Positions 9,873 through 16,154 of a DNA stretch of 16,154 nt are shown here, piece after piece. The position numbers were made by a program, and so were the translations under genes. The first letter of the stretch is position 1; every line of letters begins with the position of its first letter. Origin of the DNA: Silvimonas sp. JCM 19000 (lineage in GTDB: Bacteria > Pseudomonadota > Gammaproteobacteria > Burkholderiales > Chitinibacteraceae); the NCBI GenBank assembly GCA_001313065.1, contig BBFD01000058.1, positions 1-16,154 of the forward strand, read 5' to 3'. The notes below the pieces were generated by a model, which had not been told where the DNA came from, did no database searches, and saw only the letters and a program-made list of their open reading frames with translations.

Positions 9873-10899
9873 TCAGTTGCTTTGCTTTTCCAGCAACATC
9901 GCATCGCCATAACTAAAGAAGCGATATTCCGCCGCCACTGCGTGCGCATAGGCCGCGCGCATGGTGTCGAAGCCGGCAAAGGCCGCCACCAGCATCAACA
10001 GGGTGGATTTGGGCAGATGGAAATTGGTCACCAGGCGGTCGACCACTTTGAACTGGTAGCCGGGGGTAATGAAAATATCGGTATCGCCCTGCGGCTCGCC
10101 TAAAAAAATGCTTGCTGGCTGGCGGCCTCTAGCGCACGCAAAGAAGTGGTACCGACGGCGATGATGCGGCCGCCTTCCGCGCGCACGCGTTTTAATAGAG
10201 CGACGGTTTCGGGCGCGATGCTGTAACGCTCATGATGCATTTTGTGCTCGGCCACGTTCTCGACCCGGACCGGCTGAAACGTGCCGGCACCAACGTGCAA
10301 GGTCAAAAACGCGGTGTGCACGCCCAGCTGCCGCACCTGTTGCAGCAACTCATCGGTAAAGTGCAGGCCGGCAGTGGGTGCGGCGACGGCGCCGGGATCA
10401 CGGGCATAGACGGTTTGATAGCGCTTGGCATCTTCGTCGTCCGGTACATGCGTGATATAGGGCGGCAGCGGCAACTGGCCCGCTTGCTCAAGAATATCGA
10501 ACACCGGCGTTTCTGCTGCGAACTGCAGCAAGAACAACTCGCCCTGGCGTTCGACCATGGTGGCGACGTGGTCACCATTAAAGATGATACGGCTGCCCGG
10601 CTTGGGCGATTTGCTGGCGCGGATATGTGCCAGTGCATGATGGGCATCGATCACGCGCTCAACCAGCGCCTCGACCTGGCCGCCACTCTCTTTCTGGCCA
10701 AACAAACGCGCTTGATCACGCGCGTGTCGTTAAACACCAGCACATCGCCTGCCCGCAGATAGTGCACAAGATCGGCGAACATGCGGTCTTCGAGTGTGGC
10801 GCCGGCCACATGCAACAAGCGGCTGCCACCGCGCACTTCAGGCGGAAATTGCGCGATCAGATGCTCGGGCAAGTGGTAATCAAAGTCAGATAACTGCAT
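9873..10899 (-). CDS. queA: S-adenosylmethionine:tRNA ribosyltransferase-isomerase (two frameshifts)
   Basis: Transfers and isomerises the ribosyl moiety of SAM onto preQ1-modified tRNA to make epoxyqueuosine, the step after Tgt. Restored length is about 341-342 residues. Motifs: N-terminal [62 protein letters not shown], and C-terminal [12 protein letters not shown]. Corrections (plus strand): one C is missing at 10711 (restores [14 protein letters not shown]), and the A7 run at 10102-10108 must change to A5 (AFLGEPQGD) or A8 ([10 protein letters not shown]). Without the second fix the frame stops at QQAFF. The stop is TGA 9873-9875. It is first in the queA-tgt-yajC-secDF block and diverges from aroQ. 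Confidence 0.94.
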
Positions 10900-10935
10900 A
10901 AGGTGCTTCTAATCCAGCAATTTTCAAATGGCGCG

Positions 10936-10944
10936 AGTATACCA
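10936..10944 (-). promoter_or_regulatory. Extended -10 promoter element for queA
   Basis: On the minus strand the sequence TGGTATACT (10944-10936) is a good extended -10 (TG, one base, then TATACT). It is placed about 37 bp before the queA start, giving a short leader. No convincing -35 is visible, which is common for extended -10 promoters. It lies in the 206-bp divergent gap between queA and aroQ. Confidence 0.45.
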
Positions 10945-11105
10945 GCGTCACCCGCGCGCAGCCCGCGCCGGTGTTGATTCAAACACCCTTTCAAACGAGC
11001 GTTTTAGCGCGAAAATGCCGGTAATTTCGCCGAATTTACTAGACAAGGTGGGGTTGCCTCGGCAAACTCCCGCCGATGACAGGGAACACTCGATCCGGGG
11101 AGACC

Positions 11106-11563
11106 ATGACGCACAGCCGTAAAGTACTGGTTTTGCACGGCCCCAACCTCAACCTGCTGGGCGTGCGTGAACCGCAACATTACGGTGCGGACACACTGGC
11201 CAGCATCAATGCCCGCCTGAGCGAACAAGCTCAAGCCGCAGGGGCTACCCTGGAGGCGTTTCAGTCCAACCGCGAATTCGAGCTGATCGAACGCATCCAC
11301 GCCACGCTGGACGACGGCACAGATTACATCATCATCAATCCGGCAGCCTATACCCACACCAGTGTCGCCCTACGCGATGCGCTGGCTGCTGTGAAAAAAA
11401 ACCGTTTGTTGAAGTGCATTTATCCAATGTGCATGCGCGGGAAGCGTTCCGGCATCACTCGTTCTTTTCTGATCTCGCCGTCGGCGTGATCTGTGGTCTG
11501 GGCGCCCGGGGCTATGAATATGCTCTGGCCTTCGTCTTGTCCCAGCCCGTCAAGACGCCCTGA
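11106..11563 (+). CDS. aroQ: Type II 3-dehydroquinate dehydratase (one frameshift)
   Basis: Reversible dehydration of 3-dehydroquinate to 3-dehydroshikimate in aromatic amino acid synthesis; forms a dodecamer in this family. Restored length is about 151 residues. Start ATG 11106 follows a GGGGAG site. Signatures: [20 protein letters not shown] with the catalytic Tyr, [31 protein letters not shown], and [17 protein letters not shown]. Frameshift: the A8 run at 11394-11401 should be A6 ([11 protein letters not shown], best match to family length) or, less likely, A9. The frame then continues to TGA 11561-11563. It leads the aroQ-accB-accC cluster, with accB 54 bp downstream, an arrangement common in beta- and gammaproteobacteria. 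Confidence 0.94.
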
Positions 11564-11617
11564 GACGGCGTCGCTTCATTCCAAAACACGTTCTAAATCA
11601 AAGAAGGGTTGCCATCA

Positions 11618-12077
11618 ATGGACTTGCGCAAACTCAAAAAAAGCTGATCGACCTCGTTGAAGAGTCGGGCATTGCCGAACTCGAAGTGACCGAGGGCGAA
11701 GAAAAAAAAGTACGCATCACACGCGTTACCCAGTCGGTACAACCGACGTACATCGCATCAGCCGCACCGCAGTTAATGCAACAGCCCGCCGCCGCCATCG
11801 CGGCGCCGGTTGCCACCTTGCCGGCCGCTGCGCCCGCACTGGAAGGCACCGTGGTTAAATCGCCGATGGTGGGCACGTACTATCGTGCACCGAGCCTGGC
11901 GCCAAAAACTTTGTCGAAATCGGTCAGCAAGTGAATGTCGGCGATACGCTGTGCATCATCGAAGCGATGAAACTGCTCAACGAAATCGAAGCCGAAACCA
12001 GCGGTGTGATCAAAGCCATCCTGGTTGAGAACGGCCAGCCGGTTGAATTTGGCGAACCGCTGTTTGTCATTGGGTAA
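11618..12077 (+). CDS. accB: Biotin carboxyl carrier protein of acetyl-CoA carboxylase (two indels)
   Basis: Carries biotin between the biotin carboxylase (AccC) and carboxyltransferase (AccAD) in the first step of fatty acid synthesis. Restored length is 152 residues (E. coli 156). ATG 11618 ([17 protein letters not shown]) is preceded by AAGAAGGG at 11601-11608. A proline/alanine-rich linker (about residues 50-75) leads to the biotinyl domain with [15 protein letters not shown]; the biotinylated lysine is about residue 118. Corrections: the A7 run at 11636-11642 should be A5 (LRKLKKLID), since uncorrected it stops after 9 codons; and CC at 11895-11896 should be CCC ([13 protein letters not shown]). 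The A8 run at 11702-11709 reads EEKKVRI in frame and could carry an unnoticed three-base expansion. AccC follows after 79 bp. Its substrate biotin depends on the bioCD genes also in this window. Confidence 0.94.
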
Positions 12078-12081
12078 TTCT

Positions 12082-12145
12082 GTGAGTGTGAGGCATGAGG
12101 TGCAAGGCAGACGCCGGCATCCCGCGCCAGACCCTCACGTCTCAC
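12082..12145 (+). repeat. Imperfect inverted repeat in the accB-accC gap
   Basis: GTGAGTGTGAGG (12082-12093) can pair with CCTCACGTCTCAC (12133-12145) with a single bulge. This places a long-looped stem across almost the whole 79-bp gap, ending just before the accC ribosome binding site (GGAG 12146-12149). GTGAG-type short repeats of this kind are seen between genes in some betaproteobacteria; a role in setting AccB:AccC ratio is only inference. Confidence 0.4.
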
Positions 12146-12156
12146 GGAGTTGAGCC

Positions 12157-13537
12157 ATGTTTAATAAGATTTTGATCGCCAATCGCGGCGAAATTGCGCT
12201 GCGCGTGCTGCGCGCCTGCCGTGAAATGGGCATCAAGACCGTGGTCGTGCATTCCGAGATCGACCGCGAAGCCAAGTACGTCAAGCTGGCCGATGAATCG
12301 GTCTGCATCGGGCCGAACCCGTCGGCACTCAGCTATCTGAATATTCCGTCGCTGATCGCCGCGGCCGAAGTAACCGAAGCCGAAGCCATCCACCCCGCTA
12401 CGGTTTTCTGTCTGAAAACGCCGACTTTGCCCAACGCGTGGAAGAATCGGGCTTTGTCTTTATCGGCCCGACCCCGGAATCGATACGCCTGATGGGCGAC
12501 AAGGTTTCGGCCAAAAAAACGCCATGAAGGCCGCCGGCGTGCCATGCGTGCCCGGCTCGGACGGCGCACTGCCCGACGACGACGCCTCGGTGCTCAAGCT
12601 GGGCCGCGAAGTGGGTTACCCCGTTATCATCAAAGCCGCTGGCGGTGGTGGTGGCCGGGGTATGCGCGTGGTGCATGCTGAAGAAGAATTGCTGCGCTCG
12701 GTTGAGATGACCAAGAGCGAAGCGCAATCCGCGTTCGGTAACCCCGTGGTTTACATGGAGAAATTCCTGCAAAACCCGCGGCACATCGAAATCCAGGTAC
12801 TGGCCGACCAACATGGTCACGCCATCTATCTGGGCGAGCGCGATTGCTCCATGCAGCGTCGTCACCAGAAAGTGATCGAAGAAGCACCGGCGCCCGGCAT
12901 TACCGATGCGCAACGCAAACGCGTGGGTGAAGCCTGCGCCGAAGCGTGTCGCAAGATTGGTTATCGCGGTGCGGGCACTTTCGAGTTCCTGTTTGAAAAT
13001 GGCGAGTTCTATTTCATTGAAATGAACACGCGCGTGCAGGTGGAACATCCGGTCACCGAATTGATCACCGGCATCGACATCGTGCAGGAACAGATCCGGG
13101 TGGCTGCGGGCGAACAACTGCGTTACACGCAGAAGGACGTCAAGCTCAAAGGCCACGCCATGGAATGCCGGATCAACGCCGAAGACCCGCTCAAGTTTGT
13201 ACCGAGCCCGGGCCGCATTACCAGCTACCATGCGCCCGGTGGCCCTGGCGTACGCGTGGATTCGCACGTGTACCAAGGCTATTTTGTGCCGCCCAACTAT
13301 GACTCGATGATCGGCAAGATCATTACTTATGGCGACACGCGCGAGCAGGCCATGGCCCGCATGCGCATTGCGCTGTCAGAAACGGTGGTGCAAGGCATCC
13401 ACACCAACATTCCGCTGCACCAGCAATTGTTGCTCGACGCCGAATTTATCAAAGGCGGCACCAGCATCCATTATCTGGAGCACAAGATGCCGGAAATCCG
13501 CGCGCTGGTTGAGGCGCAAACCGCCCAGAACGCTTAA
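12157..13537 (+). CDS. accC: Biotin carboxylase subunit of acetyl-CoA carboxylase (two indels)
   Basis: ATP-grasp enzyme that carboxylates the biotin on AccB using bicarbonate. Restored length is 459 residues (E. coli 449). ATG 12157 ([20 protein letters not shown]) has GGAG 7 bp upstream. Order of motifs: N-terminal [25 protein letters not shown], glycine-rich ATP loop [40 protein letters not shown], and [10 protein letters not shown]. Corrections: one G is missing near 12397 (restores HPGYGFLSEN), and the A7 run at 12513-12519 should be A5 ([11 protein letters not shown]). Between these two sites the frame is shifted, so an uncorrected reading gives a 111-residue fragment and a separate 337-residue C-terminal fragment. 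A strong terminator follows the TAA. Confidence 0.96.
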
Positions 13538-13557
13538 GCGCGCTGGTGGTGACTCGC

Positions 13558-13589
13558 AACGGGGCCCTGTGGCCCCGTTTTGTTTTTTT
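13558..13589 (+). terminator. Intrinsic terminator after accC
   Basis: Perfect 9-bp stem (AACGGGGCC at 13558-13566 with GGCCCCGTT at 13571-13579, loop CTGT) followed by a T-rich tract to 13589. It lies 20 bp after the accC stop. It ends the aroQ-accB-accC unit, so prmA, about 100 bp on, probably has its own promoter in 13590-13690. I cannot identify that promoter with confidence. Confidence 0.92.
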
Positions 13590-13690
13590 CTACTCTCCAT
13601 TTGCTGCGGCATCCGCAACTGCATCTAACGCCATGCTTTTCTTAAGCAATGCTGCGATGCGAGAATGGTCATTTGGCTCTGAGGTCGCAC

Positions 13691-14585
13691 ATGCTTGGCA
13701 AGAACTTCGTATTGAAACTGATTCCAACCGTGCCGAAGCATTGTCTGACGCCTTGTTCGATCTGAGCGCGCTTGCTGTCTCGATCGAAGACGCCGCTGCC
13801 GGCACCGCCGACGAGAAGCCGATCTTTGGCGAACCCGGCGAACCGGTGGATCAGATGTGGGACCACAGCGTGGTAGTGGCCCTGTTTGATGAAGGTATGG
13901 CGCCTGAATTTATCGTCGCCGCAGCCGCCAACGCCATCGGGCTGGCCCAGCCGAAATTCAGCGTGTCCATGGTGGAAGATCAGGATTGGGTGCGCCTGAC
14001 CCAATCACAATTCGAGCCGATCCGTATTTCTGATCGGCTGTGGATTACGCCGACGTGGCACGAAGCGCCGTCCGGCAACGCCATCAATATCGCGCTCGAC
14101 CCCGGTCTGGCCTTTGGCACCGGCAGCCATCCCACCACACGTTTGTGCCTGAAATGGCTGGATCGCAATATCGTCGGCGGCGAAACCGTGCTGGATTATG
14201 GTTGTGGCTCGGGCATCCTGCGATTGCCGCGCGCAAGCTGGGCGCCGGTGCCACCGATGGCGTGGATATCGACGCGCAAGCGATGATCGCCTCGCGCCAG
14301 AACGCCGAACAAAACGGCGTGCAGGTTGATTTCTATCTGCCCGATGCCGCACCGCATCGTGAGTACGATGTGGTGATCGCCAATATCCTGACCAATCCGC
14401 TGAAGACCCTCGCACCGTTGCTGGCCGGCCGTGTGCATGCTGGCGGGCATATCGCGCTGTCGGGCATTCTGGAAGAACAGGCGGATGAAGTGATGGCGAT
14501 CTACGGCGTGTGGTTCAACTTCTTGCCGCCCGCTGCGGAAGAAGGCTGGGTGTGTCTGTCCGGCACCCGCAAAGCCACCGAATAA
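13691..14585 (+). CDS. prmA: Ribosomal protein L11 methyltransferase (frameshift, start region damaged)
   Basis: SAM-dependent enzyme that methylates ribosomal protein L11. Restored length is 298 residues (E. coli 293). The family begins with M-x-W-x-x-L; here ATG 13691-13693 is followed by CTTGG, and one extra G would give MAWQELRIET with a GAGG site about 7 bp upstream. So I place the start there and infer a missing base at 13693/13694. Uncorrected, the frame is open from further upstream and runs through the accC terminator. The substrate/SAM region shows DPGLAFGTGSHPTT and, after a second correction (one G missing at 14220/14221), VLDYGCGSGILAIAA (about residue 166) and ANILTNPLKTLA. The stop TAA 14583-14585 abuts the repeat block. 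Identity certain; start moderately sure. Confidence 0.93.
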
Positions 14586-14640
14586 CGGCATGGGGTGGGT
14601 CTAGCGGGAGGATTCCCAAGTATCTCGGATCCTCGCAATT

Positions 14641-14747
14641 GGCTTTGGATGGTGGGTCTTGACCCACCCTATCGCCGCAGCGATTTCAGCAGGCGGCAAT
14701 GCGACGGATTACCGCATCGGGTGGGTCTCGACCCACCATCCAGAGCC
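14641..14747. repeat. 107-bp imperfect inverted repeat, unit 1
   Basis: Arms of 32 bp (14641-14672 and 14716-14747) are reverse complements with 4 mismatches; the loop is 43 bp. The outer 18 bp of each arm (GGCTTTGGATGGTGGGTC and its partner) has 1 mismatch. Each arm contains its own 18-bp palindrome: GGTGGGTCTTGACCCACC (14651-14668) and GGTGGGTCTCGACCCACC (14720-14737). The layout, two inward palindromes around a spacer, resembles a REP doublet/BIME or a small MITE. No transposase is nearby. Confidence 0.8.
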
Positions 14748-14799
14748 ATCAAGAAGAACGCGAAATGGGTAGGTCTCACCCGCAGGTTTGGCGGGCCCC

Positions 14800-14835
14800 G
14801 CTGGTCTAGCTGGTCTAGCTGGTCTAGCTGGTCTA
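14800..14835 (+). repeat. 9-bp tandem array, 4 copies of GCTGGTCTA
   Basis: Four perfect head-to-tail copies directly after GGGCCCC. The array is followed at once by the GCGGGAGGATT start of unit 2. Confidence 0.97.
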
Positions 14836-14872
14836 GCGGGAGGATTTCCAAGTATCGTGGTTCTGCGCAATT

Positions 14873-14979
14873 GGCTTTGGATGGTGGGTCTAGACCCACC
14901 CTATCGCCGCAGCGCTTTCAGCAGGCGGCAATGCGACGGATTACCGCATAGGGTGGGTCTCGCCCCACCATCCAGAGCC
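14873..14979. repeat. 107-bp imperfect inverted repeat, unit 2
   Basis: Same structure as in unit 1, displaced by 232 bp. The left palindrome GGTGGGTCTAGACCCACC (14883-14900) is perfect over all 18 bp. The right one (14952-14969) has one change, GCCCCACC for GACCCACC. Confidence 0.8.
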
Positions 14980-15031
14980 ATCAAGAAGAACGCGAAATGG
15001 GTAGGTTTCACCCGCAGGTTTGGCGGGCCCC

Positions 15032-15139
15032 GCTGGTCTAGCTGGTCTAGCTGGTCTAGCTGGTCTAGCTGGTCTAGCTGGTCTAGCTGGTCTAGCTGGT
15101 CTAGCTGGTCTAGCTGGTCTAGCTGGTCTAGCTGGTCTA
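15032..15139 (+). repeat. 9-bp tandem array, 12 copies of GCTGGTCTA
   Basis: Twelve perfect head-to-tail copies (108 bp) at the same position relative to unit 2 as the 4-copy array has to unit 1. The difference between the two unit periods (304 versus 232 bp) is exactly 8 copies. The copies are identical, which indicates recent expansion. Every junction creates CTAG, a tetranucleotide generally scarce in proteobacterial genomes. Confidence 0.97.
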
Positions 15140-15186
15140 GCGGGAGGATTCCCAAGTATCGCGGTTCTGCGCAATCGGCTTTGGAT

Positions 15187-15204
15187 GGTGGGTCTGGACC
15201 CACC
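15187..15204 (-). terminator. Palindrome immediately after the MATE stop codon
   Basis: GGTGGGTCTGGACCCACC, an 8-bp stem with no T-tract, directly abuts the MATE stop codon (15205-15207). As part of the third repeat unit it may serve as the transcript 3' end or stabiliser for the MATE gene. The lack of a U-tract makes Rho-independent termination uncertain. Confidence 0.4.
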
Positions 15205-16154
15205 CTATTGCTGCAGCGTTCTCAATAAGCGGGGTAGTTGCGTGGCCAGCGTTACGCCGCGCAGCGCCATAAACAGCATCAGCGCCAGCCATACCCCATG
15301 GTTGCCCCACAGCGGCGGCAAGGTCAGCATGCCCAGCGCCAGCGCGGCCACGCAAAGCGCCATGCAGCGCATCAGCGTATGCGTGCGCGTCGCGCCGATA
15401 AACACGCCATCCAGCATGAATCCCCACACCGAAATCACCGGCGTGAGCACGGCCCAAGGCAGATAACGCAGCGTCATCGCGCGCACCGCAGTCTGGTCGG
15501 TCAGCAGATTGATGATGCCCGCCCCGGCCAGGGCGTACAGCGCGCTGAAGATCAGCGCCAACACCAAAGCCCACAGCACGCTCAAGCGGATAGCCGCCAC
15601 CAGACGCGAGCGGTCCCGTGCGCCGATGGCCTCGCCGGTCAGCGCTTCCACCGCATGCGCCAGGCCGTCCAGCCATATGCCATAAACGTCTGGAAATTAA
15701 GCAGCAAAGCATTCGCCGCCAGCGTAATCTCGCCCGCTTTGGCGCCCGCGTGCGCAAACCAGCCAAATGCGCCCAGCAGCAGCATCGTGCGCAAAAACAG
15801 ATCGCGGTTTAACGCCGCCAATCTGCGCCACGCCGCTCCATCGCGCCACAGCGCTGCGCGCAAGGCGGGGGCAATGCCGCGCGGGCGTTGCTGCCACAAC
15901 AGCATGAGTCCACTCACACAGCCCAGCGCATCGGCAATGGCGGTCGCGGCGCCGATGCCCGCTACGCCCAGACCGCTGCCACGCACCAAGGCAAATACCG
16001 CCGCCACATTGGCAGATTGATCAATAACTGCAGCGCCAGCGCCAACCGCACCTGCTGCACGCCGATCAGATAACCCAGCACCACATAGTTAGCCAGCGCC
16101 AGCGGGGCGGACCAGATGCGCGCGTGCACATAAGCGCGCGCTGCGTCCTGCACC
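15205..16154 (-). CDS. MATE family efflux transporter, DinF type, C-terminal part (two frameshifts)
   Basis: Multidrug and toxin extrusion family membrane antiporter; the N-terminal part lies beyond the window edge, leaving about 317 residues. The sequence is mostly hydrophobic. QDAARAYVHARIWSAPLALAN and LANYVVLGYLIGVQQ are characteristic of DinF-like MATE proteins, as is the later YGLDGLAHAVEALTGEAIGARDRSR with its Asp-Gly and Glu-Ala pairs. Corrections (plus strand): one C is missing near 16013 (restores LLINLANVAAVFALVRG), and one G is missing near 15672 (restores MAYGLDGLAHAVEALTG). The protein ends LPRLLRTLQQ with TAG at 15205-15207, and its last nine codons fall in a region weakly matching the neighbouring repeat units. 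Substrate unknown. Confidence 0.87.

Larger units (their letters stand above)
14586..15232. repeat. Composite repeat locus: two full and one partial palindromic units with 9-bp arrays
   Basis: This is the only long stretch without a gene. Unit 1 is 14604-14799 and unit 2 is 14836-15031, both exactly 196 bp and differing at about 11 positions by eye. Each is followed by a tandem 9-bp array. A third unit starts at 15140 and matches for about 65 bp up to 15204, then more weakly (about 75%) to 15232, inside the MATE gene. All three begin GCGGGAGGATT. Each full unit holds a long inverted repeat and nested 18-bp palindromes, followed by a 52-bp tail ending GGCGGGCCCC. Open frames across the block on both strands (GLA, WSS, LDQ, RPA repeats) are a by-product of the 9-bp period, not likely genes. 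It lies between the convergent 3' ends of prmA and the MATE gene. Confidence 0.9.

Noticed and set aside
15032..15139. CRISPR array
   Set aside because: Units are 9 bp, head to tail with no spacers, and no cas genes are nearby.
14586..15204. Insertion sequence remnant with transposase
   Set aside because: No transposase-like reading frame or target duplication is visible; only palindromes and short tandem repeats are present.
14595..15466. Open frames across the repeat block encoding GLA, WSS, LDQ or RPA repeats on both strands
   Set aside because: A 9-bp period keeps several frames open automatically. They lack ribosome binding sites, differ between strands only by the repeat, and run into the MATE gene antisense; better explained as non-coding repeat DNA.

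Overview
The window is 16 kb of GC-rich (roughly 58-60% by eye) chromosomal DNA from a proteobacterium. A betaproteobacterium, probably Neisseriales (Chromobacteriaceae/Chitinibacteraceae type), fits best. The evidence is the housekeeping gene order queA-tgt-yajC-secD-secF, a type II dehydroquinase (aroQ) directly upstream of accB-accC-prmA, a bioC-bioD pair and a YcgR-type flagellar brake. The genus cannot be named from sequence alone. No plasmid, phage, CRISPR, tRNA or rRNA feature was seen.

Layout. 1-341: 3' end of an NAD(P)-dependent epimerase/SDR gene (+). 399-1424: adhP-like zinc alcohol dehydrogenase (+). 1451-1502: bidirectional terminator. 1533-5167: minus-strand block transcribed dedA-like > bioC > bioD > SCO1/SenC > ycgR, with stop/start overlaps dedA/bioC and bioC/bioD. 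5189-5217: strong intrinsic terminator. 5286-10899: minus-strand queA > tgt > yajC > secD > secF (tRNA queuosine synthesis plus the SecDF-YajC accessory complex). 10900-11105: divergent promoter region. 11106-13537: plus-strand aroQ > accB > accC (shikimate pathway and acetyl-CoA carboxylase), ending at a terminator at 13558-13589. 13691-14585: prmA (+). 14586-15204: non-coding repeat block. 15205-16154: 3' part of a DinF-type MATE transporter (-).

The quality of the reading frames is the dominant signal. Fifteen of the 17 genes need single-base (sometimes two-base) corrections to give a full-length protein; only the bioC gene and the epimerase fragment read cleanly. I count about 29 such sites. 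They fall into two classes: A/T homopolymers one or two bases too long, and G/C-rich spots one base too short. Essential genes (accB, accC, secD, secF) are hit as often as others, and every restored protein has the family's normal length. I therefore read these as sequencing/assembly errors, not pseudogenes. The coordinates given span the whole restored genes.

The best candidate for undescribed biology is the 619-bp spacer between the convergent prmA and MATE genes. It holds two copies of a 196-bp unit (about 94% identical) that contains a 107-bp imperfect inverted repeat with nested 18-bp palindromes. Each unit is followed by a perfect 9-bp tandem array (GCTGGTCTA): 4 copies after the first, 12 after the second. 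A third, partial unit runs into the MATE gene across its stop codon. This looks like a REP/BIME-like palindromic element that has become a variable-number tandem repeat locus.
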